DNA of 18,073 bases from Desulfuromonadaceae bacterium UBA5613 (lineage in GTDB: Bacteria > Desulfobacterota > Desulfuromonadia > Desulfuromonadales > UBA2197), in assembly GCA_002424625.1 (NCBI GenBank), contig DIKR01000144.1, positions 1 to 18,073 on the forward strand. The letters are read 5' to 3'. Both the position numbers and the translations under genes were made by a program. The notes beneath the pieces were generated by a model, which was not told the DNA's origin, ran no database searches, and saw nothing but the letters and a program-made list of their open reading frames with translations. Positions within the stretch are counted from its first letter, which is position 1. Each line of letters starts with the position of its first letter. Positions 1 through 6,167 of this stretch are shown in pieces.

Positions 1-96
1 CAAATCGCAAGAGCGCGGACGGGTTATACGGTCTTGCTTCTCGAAAAATACGGTGCCGCTCGGCCTTTCGGTGGTCCGCCGCTCAAAAAGTTATGC
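1..96 (+). other. attC recombination site 1 (left core cut off)
   Basis: The right core GTTATGC lies at 90-96. The inner arms are GAGCG-GGAC near 12-20 and GTCCGCCGCTC near 74-84. By alignment with attC3 the window appears to begin at the last base of the left core. It carries the conserved inner block tcttgcttctcg at 32-43. Confidence 0.8.
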
Positions 97-476
97 TTCT
101 TGATTCTGGAGGAAACTTGCCCCTCCTAAAACGCCCGATCGTCATCCTTGGCGCCTTCATCTGCTTCAAGATCTATCAAGCCTACTTCTCTTTCGTTACG
201 GGCAAGGAGGCTGCCTACTTGTCCTGGATACGCTTGGGCAGTGCTGCGTTATTGATTATTGCTGCTTATTTTGCCCTCAAAGAAAACAAGTTGGCCCTCT
301 GGATCACAGGTGCCCTGCTTATAATCAACATTTTCCCCGTAATTGGCGGGATGTTTTTTATCCCTAGCCATCAGTATGTCCTTAAACTTGTTGCAATAAT
401 TCTCGGCGGCTATTTTGTTTACGGCGGGCTCGTACTTATCCAAAAAGCGCGTGCTTGTCGTCAAAGCGAGGCATAA
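93..476 (+). CDS. Cassette 1: small multi-pass membrane protein, unknown function
   Basis: A 127-residue hydrophobic protein with about four predicted membrane segments, roughly residues 16-33, 44-62, 68-88 and 98-116, and a short basic C-terminus (KARACRQSEA). I recognise no family motif. The ATG at 93 lies inside the attC right core. A TTG at 117 behind GGAGG (108-112) is a plausible alternative start and would give about 119 residues. The stop codon TAA sits within the left core of the next attC (GCATAAC at 471-477), so the gene ends exactly at the cassette boundary. Small membrane proteins of unknown function are common cargo of chromosomal integrons; any role here is unknown. Cassette genes usually depend on outside or read-through transcription, and I see no promoter. 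Confidence 0.75.
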   Translation: MLLDSGGNLPLLKRPIVILGAFICFKIYQAYFSFVTGKEAAYLSWIRLGSAALLIIAAYFALKENKLALWITGALLIINIFPVIGGMFFIPSHQYVLKLVAIILGGYFVYGGLVLIQKARACRQSEA

Positions 477-575
477 CAAGCCGCCGAGCTGAAGGGAATA
501 TACGGTCATGCTTCTCGTAAAGCATTCTACCCGCTGCAAGGGCAGTGGCCCGCAGTTCAGCTATCTCCGTTAACC
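471..575 (+). other. attC recombination site 2
   Basis: Left core GCATAAC at 471-477 and right core GTTAACC at 569-575, with inner arms AGCTGAA near 487 and TTCAGCT near 556. The left core complements the first bases of cassette 1 (TTATGC after the cut G at 90). This is what is expected because the excised circle carries R'' and R' from the same cassette. Confidence 0.85.
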
Positions 576-589
576 ACAAAACTTACAAG

Positions 590-1153
590 ATGAGACCACC
601 AACCGAAACAACCTATGCTTTAGCGAAATTTTGGCCCTTTCTAGGTGGGTTTGGTGTTCTTCTGGCCATAGTTCTTCCAAGGCCCCTTGCGATTGCCTGG
701 ATTGTCCTTGTGCCAATTGTTTCAAGCATAATCGTCATTCGCGGCGCATATGCACAACCAATTGACATGGAGTTGGTCCATGACCGGAGAGGAAACCCAC
801 CAAGGTTCTCGCTCGGTTTTTACCTATTTGCCGCCTGCTTACCTTTTGCCTCTTTCCCCTTGCTTGCTATTTCAGTCAAAGCATTTGTCGCAGCTTTCGC
901 CTTCTTGTCATTATTTTCCACTATATTTTTTGGAGTCTTAGACTTTTCAACAAAGAGAGTAATTCTGAGTTCGCTTCCAAGTATTCTGATGTCGTTTGTT
1001 TTGTTGTACCAGTATTGGGGTTTTCCAGGGGTTCTCACCTATAGCATTATGCTTGTCATCATGCTCCCTAAAGCCATCGAGGTGAGCATTGAGAACCAAA
1101 AGTTGCTAATTGAACTTCAGAAAGCTAACAACTCCCAAGAGCGGTCGGAGTGA
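590..1153 (+). CDS. Cassette 2: multi-pass membrane protein, unknown function
   Basis: A 187-residue protein dominated by about six hydrophobic segments: two or three before the loop RGAYAQPIDMELVHDRRGNPPR, then segments starting near FSLGFYLF, AFVAAFAF, VILSSLPS and TYSIMLVI. The tail is hydrophilic and probably helical (IENQKLLIELQKANNSQERSE). The ATG at 590 is preferred because the cassette begins at 570. The reading frame stays open to a GTG at 545, but that lies in the preceding attC. The last ten codons are encoded inside the next attC (1123-1228), so the C-terminus is set partly by recombination-site sequence. I do not recognise the family. AT-rich codon use contrasts with the GC-rich genes further right and fits separate acquisition. 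Confidence 0.72.
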   Translation: MRPPTETTYALAKFWPFLGGFGVLLAIVLPRPLAIAWIVLVPIVSSIIVIRGAYAQPIDMELVHDRRGNPPRFSLGFYLFAACLPFASFPLLAISVKAFVAAFAFLSLFSTIFFGVLDFSTKRVILSSLPSILMSFVLLYQYWGFPGVLTYSIMLVIMLPKAIEVSIENQKLLIELQKANNSQERSE

Positions 1154-1228
1154 TAAGGTCTTGTTTCTCGAAAGATACGCAGCCGCTCCACGTACGGTGG
1201 TCCACCGCTCAGCTCAATAGCGTTAGCT
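1123..1228 (+). other. attC recombination site 3
   Basis: Left core AGCTAAC at 1123-1129 and right core GTTAGCT at 1222-1228 are perfectly complementary. Inner arms are AGAGCGGT near 1138 and ACCGCTC near 1204. The site overlaps the end of the cassette 2 gene by about 30 bases. Confidence 0.9.
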
Positions 1229-1244
1229 GGCAGAAGGCGCATCG

Positions 1245-1535
1245 ATGATACTGTTCATTATCGTGGCCATTTGTGTCGCAACAATTTTCTATCTTGATGC
1301 TGCTTCAAAGGGAAAAGCCCCTTGGAAATGGGCGCTAGTTGCTTTCTGCATTTTCGTCGTCTCCTTTTTAACCTTGTCTAGCATCTACAATGCAGCCATA
1401 AACAAGATTGGCATCAGCAGAGACCATCCCATAAACATGCTGGCCGCGATTATTATTTACATAATTTCTTTCTTATTACTTCATGTTGCGAACAAGAGAC
1501 TTTCAAAAAATAATCATGAAGAAGGCGCCAGCTAA
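1245..1535 (+). CDS. Cassette 3: small membrane protein, unknown function
   Basis: A 96-residue protein with three predicted membrane segments, about residues 1-18, 27-48 and 62-82, and a polar basic tail (NKRLSKNNHEEGAS). The ATG at 1245 follows GAAGGCGCATCG, a weak ribosome-binding site. The stop codon TAA (1533-1535) lies within the left core of the following attC (AGCTAAA at 1530-1536), so the cassette carries essentially nothing else. No family is recognised. All three cassettes here encode small hydrophobic proteins, but they share no obvious sequence similarity. Confidence 0.75.
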   Translation: MILFIIVAICVATIFYLDAASKGKAPWKWALVAFCIFVVSFLTLSSIYNAAINKIGISRDHPINMLAAIIIYIISFLLLHVANKRLSKNNHEEGAS

Positions 1536-1631
1536 AATCCCAAGAGCGGACAGAGGATACGTCTTGCTTTTCGTTAAATGCACAGTTACACCACGTTCGG
1601 TGATCCGCCGCTCAGGTCAAAAGCGTTGAGG
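1530..1631 (+). other. attC recombination site 4 (end of the array)
   Basis: Left core AGCTAAA at 1530-1536, near-complementary to the start of cassette 3 (TTAGCT). Right core-like GTTGAGG at 1625-1631. Inner arms are AGAGCGGA near 1543 and TCCGCCGCTC near 1605. It retains the inner block gtcttgcttttcg. Confidence 0.82.
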
Positions 1632-1670
1632 CTGTAGGAAAACCCTGTCTGTCCAATAAATCACAATTTA

Positions 1671-1696
1671 AAAGACCGGTCGCGAGTCCGGTCTTT
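1671..1696 (-). terminator. Rho-independent terminator of the XRE gene
   Basis: A perfect 9-bp stem, AAAGACCGG at 1671-1679 with CCGGTCTTT at 1688-1696, has an 8-nt loop. Read on the minus strand it ends in a T-rich run (TTTTAAATT) and lies about 45 bases after the stop codon of the gene at 1739-1984. Confidence 0.75.
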
Positions 1697-1738
1697 GCGT
1701 ATCTCATAAATCATTCAACAATTCGGTCTAGGATCTCC

Positions 1739-1984
1739 TCAGGATTTGTTAAACAGGTCACCGCCCTCATCCTCTTCGTCTCTGGACACGTCTTCCTCTT
1801 CAAAAAGATCCTGCACCTTGACCCCCAGGGCCTCCGCAATCTTCTTAAGCGATCCCATCCGGCAGTGCTCGATGCGTTTGTCTCTCGCTTTCTGAATCGT
1901 CGCTGAGCTGACCCCGGTCTTCTTGACCAGGTCACGAATGGTCATTCTCTGGCCGGCCATCAGGTGGAAGAGCTTGCTTTGCAT
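1739..1984 (-). CDS. XRE-family transcriptional regulator (Cro/CI-like)
   Basis: An 81-residue protein made almost entirely of one helix-turn-helix domain (about residues 12-64). The sequence MTIRDLVKKTGVSSATIQKA covers the scaffold and recognition helices, and KKIAEALGVKVQDLF is the usual closing helix of the HTH_3/XRE fold. The C-terminal tail is very acidic (EEEDVSRDEEDEGGD). No peptidase or sensor domain is present, so this is a minimal repressor. The start codon directly abuts a 14-bp palindrome, which points to autoregulation. It is divergent from the small-gene cluster that begins at 2088 and probably controls it, like a phage-type switch. The family call is firm; the targets are inferred from position. 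Confidence 0.85.
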   Translation of the reverse strand: MQSKLFHLMAGQRMTIRDLVKKTGVSSATIQKARDKRIEHCRMGSLKKIAEALGVKVQDLFEEEDVSRDEEDEGGDLFNKS

Positions 1985-2054
1985 GGTAGTTAACTACCAC
2001 AGCGCTTTTTGACAAATCCATCGGTTTTGTGGTATGTTTTAGAAAACTAAAACA
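1985..2054. promoter_or_regulatory. Divergent promoter region with two palindromic operators
   Basis: GGTAGTTAACTACC at 1985-1998 is a perfect 14-bp palindrome touching the XRE start codon. TGTTTTAG at 2035-2042 and CTAAAACA at 2047-2054 form a perfect inverted repeat around AAAA. A good + strand promoter lies between: TTGACA at 2009-2014 and TATGTT at 2033-2038, with an 18-bp spacer. The second palindrome covers the -10 to start-site region, so a bound repressor there would block the rightward genes. Confidence 0.7.
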
Positions 2055-2087
2055 AAGCGCGCAAATTTACCTATGCAAGGAGGGCTT

Positions 2088-2312
2088 ATGGCAGATCAAC
2101 AGGAATGGGAGGTCGTCTGCCATGCGGCGCTGACCTTTTGCGCCATCCTCAGGGAGATTCACGGCAAGGGGCACCTGCTGCCGGCGGGGTCGCTACCATT
2201 GAAGCTCAAATTCGAGGAGTCGCTGGCGATCACCGAGACGCGCTGCCGCATGGCCCTGGGCGAGAAGGCGGCGTTGCCGGTGAGCCTGCTGCCGCCGGCA
2301 GTGTTTCATTGA
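2088..2312 (+). CDS. Small protein of unknown function, first of a four-gene cluster
   Basis: A 74-residue protein that I cannot assign to a family. It starts MADQQEWEVVCHAALTFC and looks mostly helical, with no membrane segment or recognisable motif. The ATG at 2088 is chosen over the in-frame ATG at 2073 because AAGGAGGG (2077-2084) lies directly in front of it. It is the first gene after the TTGACA/TATGTT promoter and its overlapping operator. It is followed after 10 bases by the next small gene, so the two are probably co-transcribed. Small unknown genes facing an XRE repressor are typical of phage-derived or plasmid-derived segments. Confidence 0.6.
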   Translation: MADQQEWEVVCHAALTFCAILREIHGKGHLLPAGSLPLKLKFEESLAITETRCRMALGEKAALPVSLLPPAVFH

Positions 2313-2322
2313 GGGGGCCGCG

Positions 2323-2637
2323 ATGAACCAGGGAAAGATCGATATCGACGTGATCGCCTTGAACAAGGGGATTGATTACAATCGGCTGCTGGAGTATTTC
2401 GGCGCGATCGTCATCAGCCGGCTTTTCTGCGGGCTGCCCCAGTACATGATCCTGCCGGAGCAGTCCTTGTCCGAAGGGCGCTTACGCTTGCACCTCTTGA
2501 CCACGGACGGTCGATCTCTGCAATGCTTTTCCGGGGAGAACGAGGAGGAGTGTGCGCGGTCACTGTTCGAGGCGATGGAGCAATCCGGCCTGCTGTCCGC
2601 CAGCAAGCCATCGAGCAGCGAGTCTCAGTGGGACTAG
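2323..2637 (+). CDS. Small soluble protein of unknown function
   Basis: A 104-residue protein, mixed alpha/beta in appearance, with no signal peptide or membrane segment. It begins MNQGKIDIDVIALNKGIDYN and contains a strand-rich middle (EGRLRLHLLTTDGRSLQCFSG) and a serine-rich end. The start is supported by GAGGGGGCCGCG just upstream. It follows the previous gene by 10 bases and is likely in the same transcript. I recognise no family and give no function. Confidence 0.6.
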   Translation: MNQGKIDIDVIALNKGIDYNRLLEYFGAIVISRLFCGLPQYMILPEQSLSEGRLRLHLLTTDGRSLQCFSGENEEECARSLFEAMEQSGLLSASKPSSSESQWD

Positions 2638-2673
2638 CTTGAAGGGCGCCTTGCCCTGAACAGGAGCGTTGCC

Positions 2674-2904
2674 ATGGCAATTCTCATACCTGTCCTTATG
2701 TTATTCATCTTTGGTCTTTGCATCGTCCTCTATGACTGGGTAACGACGAGGAAGCGAAGCAGCGTGGCAACCTGCTCCTTATCAGGCGCTGCTTCACGTC
2801 GCAGGGGATGTGCCAAAACGTACTGCGTCCCCGGGGGCCGGAGAGTGATGATTGTCATCGGCAAGACAGCGAGGTCACGCAGAGGGAGAGGTGCTGGAGG
2901 TTAG
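2674..2904 (+). CDS. Putative small single-pass membrane protein
   Basis: 76 residues: one strong N-terminal membrane segment (about residues 2-22, ILIPVLMLFIFGLCIVLYDW) followed by a very basic tail rich in R, K, S and G. AGGAGCGTTGCC precedes the ATG. The membrane segment and ribosome-binding site make the start credible. The tail (for example SRRRGCAKTYC and ARSRRGRGAGG) is compositionally odd and may reflect an old frameshift or a gene of recent origin. It ends 3 bases before the next start codon. Confidence 0.45.
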   Translation: MAILIPVLMLFIFGLCIVLYDWVTTRKRSSVATCSLSGAASRRRGCAKTYCVPGGRRVMIVIGKTARSRRGRGAGG

Positions 2905-2907
2905 GGC

Positions 2908-3210
2908 ATGGATGCGGAGTTTATTTTCCGGCTGTTGATCTTCATTGACTTTCCGCTGTTGTTCCTGATTGTCTTCGTTTGCACCTGGGTCTCCTATTTC
3001 AATCCCTCTTTGGGCTGGCTGGATATCTTCCGCCCCATGCGCCGCGCGGTCATGCGCCGCTACCAGGAGGATTGGGACCGGGCTCGGGACGACATCCGGC
3101 GCCGGCGCGGCCAGGACACCAAAGACGGTGAAGACGATCGGGATTATCTCCCCCCCGGAGTCTGGTTTCCGAAACGCGCCCACCGTACCCGCGCACAGAA
3201 GAAGCCGTAG
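2908..3210 (+). CDS. Small single-pass membrane protein with charged tail
   Basis: 100 residues. A hydrophobic N-terminal segment (about residues 6-29, IFRLLIFIDFPLLFLIVFVCTW) is followed by an aromatic patch (YFNPSLGWLDIF) and a highly charged cytoplasmic-type tail rich in R and D. GGAGGTTAGGGC provides a good ribosome-binding site. It is the last gene of the + strand cluster and runs convergently toward the resolvase gene, with 23 bases between the stop codons. No family is recognised. Together with the preceding gene it gives two adjacent small membrane proteins, perhaps a functional pair. Confidence 0.6.
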   Translation: MDAEFIFRLLIFIDFPLLFLIVFVCTWVSYFNPSLGWLDIFRPMRRAVMRRYQEDWDRARDDIRRRRGQDTKDGEDDRDYLPPGVWFPKRAHRTRAQKKP

Positions 3211-3233
3211 CCGCTCGCGTCAATGCGCCCGGC

Positions 3234-3794
3234 TCAGGCCGCGGCCTTCCCCTCCCTGAGCACCCGGTAAACGCTGGCGATCCCTACCCCCACCTTCTCG
3301 GCAATCGCCTGCCTGGTCAGCCCCTGGGCTGCCAGCGCCTGAATGGCCGGCGCCTGGCTGCGCGCCGTCGGCTTTCTCCCCTTGTAGCGCCCCGCCGCCT
3401 TGGCCTTGGCGATCCCTTCCGCCTGGCGCTCCAGCATCATCTCCCGCTCGAAGGTGGCGATCGCGCCGAGCATGGTCAGCATCAGCTTGCCGGTCGGCGT
3501 CGACGTGTCCAGGTTGATGTTCAGGACGCGGAAGGCGCACCCCTTTCTTTGCAGGGTTTCGACGATGTCGAGCAGATCTTTGGTGCTGCGGGCGATGCGG
3601 TCGAGCTTGGTGACCACGACCGTGTCCCCCTCGCGCACATACTCAAGCAGGGCGACCAGTTGCGGACGGTCGCGCTTGACGCCGCTCATCTTCTCCTGGA
3701 AGAGCTTGTCGATCCCGGCGGCGGCGAGCTGCTCGGCCTGGATTTCGAGAGACTGGTCGGTGGTGCTGACGCGGGCGTAGCCGACGATGGCCAT
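3234..3794 (-). CDS. Serine recombinase of the resolvase/invertase family
   Basis: A 186-residue small serine recombinase with the domain order of Tn3-type resolvases and DNA invertases. The catalytic domain runs to about residue 135, with YARVSTTDQ giving nucleophile Ser10 and Arg8, and KLDRIARS giving Asp65, Arg66 and Arg69. The E-helix FEREMMLERQAEGIAKAK leads into an HTH_7 DNA-binding domain (about residues 145-182, LTRQAIAEKVGVGIASVYRVL). All visible catalytic residues are intact and the length is normal. The start is supported by GGGGAG 8 bases upstream. No transposase or invertible segment lies beside it, so it may resolve a replicon or be a leftover of a transposon. The repeat-rich region just upstream may be its recombination site and operator. 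Confidence 0.93.
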   Translation of the reverse strand: MAIVGYARVSTTDQSLEIQAEQLAAAGIDKLFQEKMSGVKRDRPQLVALLEYVREGDTVVVTKLDRIARSTKDLLDIVETLQRKGCAFRVLNINLDTSTPTGKLMLTMLGAIATFEREMMLERQAEGIAKAKAAGRYKGRKPTARSQAPAIQALAAQGLTRQAIAEKVGVGIASVYRVLREGKAAA

Positions 3795-3814
3795 GGCGAA
3801 TCTCCCCTCGCAAT

Positions 3815-3912
3815 ACTATCAATAGCCTCAAATACATTGTGATAATATACTATCAAAATACAAAAAACAATCCATTTGATAGTTTAATGTCGGAGGTGTG
3901 CTGTCTATCATT
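3815..3912. promoter_or_regulatory. Candidate res site or operator upstream of the resolvase
   Basis: Four copies of an ACTATCA-type motif lie in the AT-rich leader: ACTATCAA at 3815, ACTATCAAA at 3849, inverted TTTGATAGT at 3875, and TCTATCATT near 3904. Copies two and three form a perfect 9-bp inverted repeat spanning 35 bp. Small resolvases bind clustered inverted sites next to their own gene, so a res site is a reasonable reading. The spacing is not a textbook three-subsite array. Apart from these repeats, nothing is seen between 3795 and 4008. Confidence 0.45.
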
Positions 3913-4008
3913 GGGGCGTGGCCTAAAGAGATTTTGCCAGTTTTTGTGACAACCACGGGCAAGCCGTTGCTCGTTTCCCGGTCTGGCCTTTAACAAGGTC
4001 GATATTTC

Positions 4009-5274
4009 TTATTGTTTCCCTGAAAGAAGAAATTCCGCCTTGGCAACGCGCTGTTCAATTATCTCAACCAGACGGTTGACGATAACGGGTGCGGCAAATC
4101 TCTCGCGATATTCGTCGGCAAGGACTGGCGCTATGCGTTTGAGGTCCTTCGCCATATTCTGAAGTGCCACCTTGACGGCTCGGTAACCAATTCCGGCGTC
4201 GTCGGCAAACTGGTTCAGGTGTCGCGTCAACAGGTAGCGCGGATCTTTCTCGCCGCCGAATTTCATGGCAAACTTGTTGTTGACCTGCCGTTGGTACACG
4301 GCGGTTGAGATCAGGTCATAAAGGGGGGCGAGACGCACCTGGCCGCCGGCATACAGGAAAGAGATGTTCTTGCCGTGTGCGTCGGCATTGCCTATCAGGA
4401 AGTTGAACAGGGCCCATTGCAGGAGCGCGGCGACATCCGGAAAAGGTTCTGAGCTCCAGGCGCGGAGCAACCCGAAGCATGCGCCGAAACCCGGTCCTCC
4501 CTCCTTTTCGTATTTCTCCGCAGGCGGGATACCGAGGGCTTGGCAGAAATCCTCCTGGTGAAGGCGCTCTATTCGACCGGCCAGGGTCGTTTGCCGGTCA
4601 TAACGCTCAATGAGGAAATATTGGCTTCCGCCGAGTTCGACGACATCGGTCCGGGGAACATTCAGACCAACTTGCGCTGCCAAGTCCATACAGAAGGCTT
4701 CATTGACGACAGTGTTCTCCAGATTTTTGATCGGCGTCTTGATGATGTGGGTGGACGGTGCGCCCTCTTCCGGGACATAAAATTCATTGCCGTCATAATA
4801 GATCGGTAGTTTGTTCTGTGCTCCAGCCAGAGAGAGGCGCACCCCTTCTTCGTCGGCTAAAAATGGGTGACTTGGCAGGCGATCCAGCTCTTCCGCCAGG
4901 TTGTCTCGGGAAATCGGGCGATAGTGCCCTGTCCTGCGCTGTTTTTCTCCCGGCGGCAGCAGGGAGACAGCCCCAGCGCAGTCGCCACCCAAAGCGGCGA
5001 GCAGTTCAAAGGTGTTCTCCCGCGAAACGCCTAGATTTCTGGCCACCTGGCTGCGGACATCGCCTTCGGGAAGCAGATTTTCGAAGAAAGCCCGGCTCGC
5101 CTGGTCTTCGAAGATTTGTGGCGGCAGGCCTGTTTCGATCGGCAGGTGCCTTGACAGCGGCAGGGGCGCGGGCAAACCCAGATACTCTACGCTATAGCTA
5201 AAGCACAGGCCGCCAGTGCTTCTGCTTAAAGTGCCGACCAACCGCTCATCGAGGTAAACGTCCAGCGATTTCAT
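4009..5274 (-). CDS. hipA: HipA-family serine/threonine kinase toxin
   Basis: A 421-residue HipA, normal length for the family. The N-terminal HipA-couple domain includes FFENLLPEG (64-71). The loop SLAGAQNKLP (148-157) matches the segment that carries the inhibitory autophosphorylated serine in characterised HipA proteins. STHIIKTP (174-181), ERYDR (223-227) and HQEDFCQALG (239-248) are conserved kinase-core stretches. FLIGNADAHGKN (292-303) is the catalytic loop with the catalytic Asp, and LAPLYDL (315-321) contains the metal-binding Asp. Characterised HipA kinases phosphorylate glutamyl-tRNA synthetase and stop growth; the target here is unknown. All key residues appear intact. The gene begins immediately after the hipB stop codon (TAA then ATG), so the two are translationally coupled. 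Confidence 0.95.
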   Translation of the reverse strand: MKSLDVYLDERLVGTLSRSTGGLCFSYSVEYLGLPAPLPLSRHLPIETGLPPQIFEDQASRAFFENLLPEGDVRSQVARNLGVSRENTFELLAALGGDCAGAVSLLPPGEKQRRTGHYRPISRDNLAEELDRLPSHPFLADEEGVRLSLAGAQNKLPIYYDGNEFYVPEEGAPSTHIIKTPIKNLENTVVNEAFCMDLAAQVGLNVPRTDVVELGGSQYFLIERYDRQTTLAGRIERLHQEDFCQALGIPPAEKYEKEGGPGFGACFGLLRAWSSEPFPDVAALLQWALFNFLIGNADAHGKNISFLYAGGQVRLAPLYDLISTAVYQRQVNNKFAMKFGGEKDPRYLLTRHLNQFADDAGIGYRAVKVALQNMAKDLKRIAPVLADEYRERFAAPVIVNRLVEIIEQRVAKAEFLLSGKQ

Positions 5275-5541
5275 TTAACGATCCTTCAGCGGGTTTAGGG
5301 AGCGTGGATAGATATAGATCTCCAACCCCAGGGATTTCAGGACCTGTAGGGTTTTGCCCAGTTCGACCGTCTCTTTGCCATTTTCCAGATGGGATAAAAA
5401 GGTGGTTCCCACCCCAGACAGGGCGGCCGCATTCTCCTGCCGGGCGCCGATCTCTTTGCGTTTCCGGCGTATCAAGCGGCCGATATCCGCAACTGTGGCA
5501 ATTTTTCCGTAAGGCGTGTCCTGGTTCGATGGATTGAACAT
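5275..5541 (-). CDS. hipB: HipB-type XRE antitoxin and autorepressor
   Basis: An 88-residue HTH_3 protein: VADIGRLIRRKRKEIGARQE, then the turn and recognition helix AAALSGVGTTFLSHLENGKE, closed by VELGKTLQVLKSLGLEIYIYP, which is typical of HipB antitoxins. The ATG at 5541 is preferred because GGAAGGA lies 6-7 bases upstream. A TTG at 5562 would add seven residues without a good ribosome-binding site. It precedes hipA in the classical order with no gap. HipB proteins neutralise HipA and repress the operon by binding palindromes near the promoter; three matching palindromes occur upstream here. Confidence 0.93.
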   Translation of the reverse strand: MFNPSNQDTPYGKIATVADIGRLIRRKRKEIGARQENAAALSGVGTTFLSHLENGKETVELGKTLQVLKSLGLEIYIYPRSLNPLKDR

Positions 5542-5568
5542 CGCGATCCTTCCCGTTGGCAATGTATT

Positions 5569-5680
5569 TATGTGTACGAATATATTTCATGGCTTACCAG
5601 TTGAAGTCAATAATTTTTATGCGAACGAATATATTTTGACTGCGGGTAGTCAGTTTTGCCTGAATATATGCGTACGAATA
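5569..5680 (-). promoter_or_regulatory. hipBA promoter with three evenly spaced operators
   Basis: Three near-palindromes of the form TATNCGNACGNATA occur at 5569-5582, 5618-5631 and 5667-5680, exactly 49 bp apart. On the minus strand, TTGACT (5605-5610) and AATATA (5581-5586, 18-bp spacer) make a promoter sitting between the first and second copies. The first copy overlaps the edge of the -10 and the second lies upstream of the -35, a layout suited to repression by HipB dimers. The stretch from 5681 to about 5837 shows nothing else I can support. Confidence 0.75.
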
Positions 5681-5837
5681 AGAACGGCGGGATTGACATC
5701 TGCTTTTCACCAGCAGTTTTTAACAGAAAGGCCCTCTTTTCAACTGCGGCCTAAAGACAAACAGACGATGAACCTCCAGGTCTGATCTGGCACTACTATC
5801 GCTTTCCCCTCTGTCGCTTCCCGTGGAGGTGGCACAT

Positions 5838-6152
5838 TTTCCAGTGTTTTTCCTGATCGGCTCTAGGGGAATTGTAGCCCCACCGGTAAGTGAGCAATTG
5901 ATGATCGTCCAGCAGATTGAGGGCAATACCCTTGCGCTGGGCACAACAATCGACCATGCCCAGCAGGAGATTGCGTTTCTCCGCCAGTAGCGCACCTGCC
6001 TGATTGCCGACGTGGTCACCGGCAAGCTCGATGTATGTGCGGCAACGGCCAGCCTGCCGGAAGAGTTGGAGGAATTCGCCGAGGTTGACGAGGAATTGGT
6101 AGATGGCGATGAGGTTGGCGAGGCTGTCGATGCCGTCGAGGGGGAGGGCTGA
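5838..6152 (+). pseudogene. hsdS: Remnant of type I restriction specificity subunit HsdS (C-terminal tail)
   Basis: One + strand frame reads PPVSEQLMIVQQIE, then TIDHAQQEIAFLRQ, a stop codon (TAG at 5988-5990), then RTCLIADVVTGKLDV and a long acidic tail ending at TGA 6150-6152. This matches the conserved C-terminal repeat of HsdS subunits: a PPLxEQxxIV motif, a coiled coil, then a REYRTRLIADVVTGKLDVR-like motif. The stop replaces the expected tyrosine. The recognition domains upstream are missing and no start codon is visible, so the gene is dead. No hsdM or hsdR lies in the window. It indicates that a restriction locus once stood here before hipBA and its neighbours replaced it. An antisense open frame over the same stretch is a shadow. 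Confidence 0.85.
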
Positions 6153-6167
6153 CAAGTCTCTGCTGTA

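Larger units (their letters stand above)
1..1631 (+). mobile_element. Integron gene-cassette array (three cassettes, four attC sites)
   Basis: Three short + strand genes are each followed by a structured element of about 100 bp that recurs four times with a shared internal block around tcttgcttctcg and a GTTRRRY-like right core. Cassettes read core to core: about 91-569, 570-1222 and 1223-1625. Each gene fills its cassette, as expected of integron cassettes. Two left cores contain the stop codon of the gene. No integron integrase or attI is present, so this is either the far end of an array whose integrase lies left of base 1, or a cluster of attC sites lacking an integrase. DNA after 1631 has no further attC site. 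Confidence 0.85.

Noticed and set aside
1..1631. Regularly spaced repeats that might suggest a CRISPR array
   Set aside because: Units are about 100 bp, imperfect, hairpin-forming and separated by genes of 300-600 bp, which fits attC sites.
4540..5201. Plus-strand frames within the hipA region
   Set aside because: They are shadows of hipA in GC-rich sequence with no start signal or motif.
5796..6155. A 119-codon minus-strand frame
   Set aside because: The opposite strand encodes the conserved HsdS tail; this frame is its antisense shadow.
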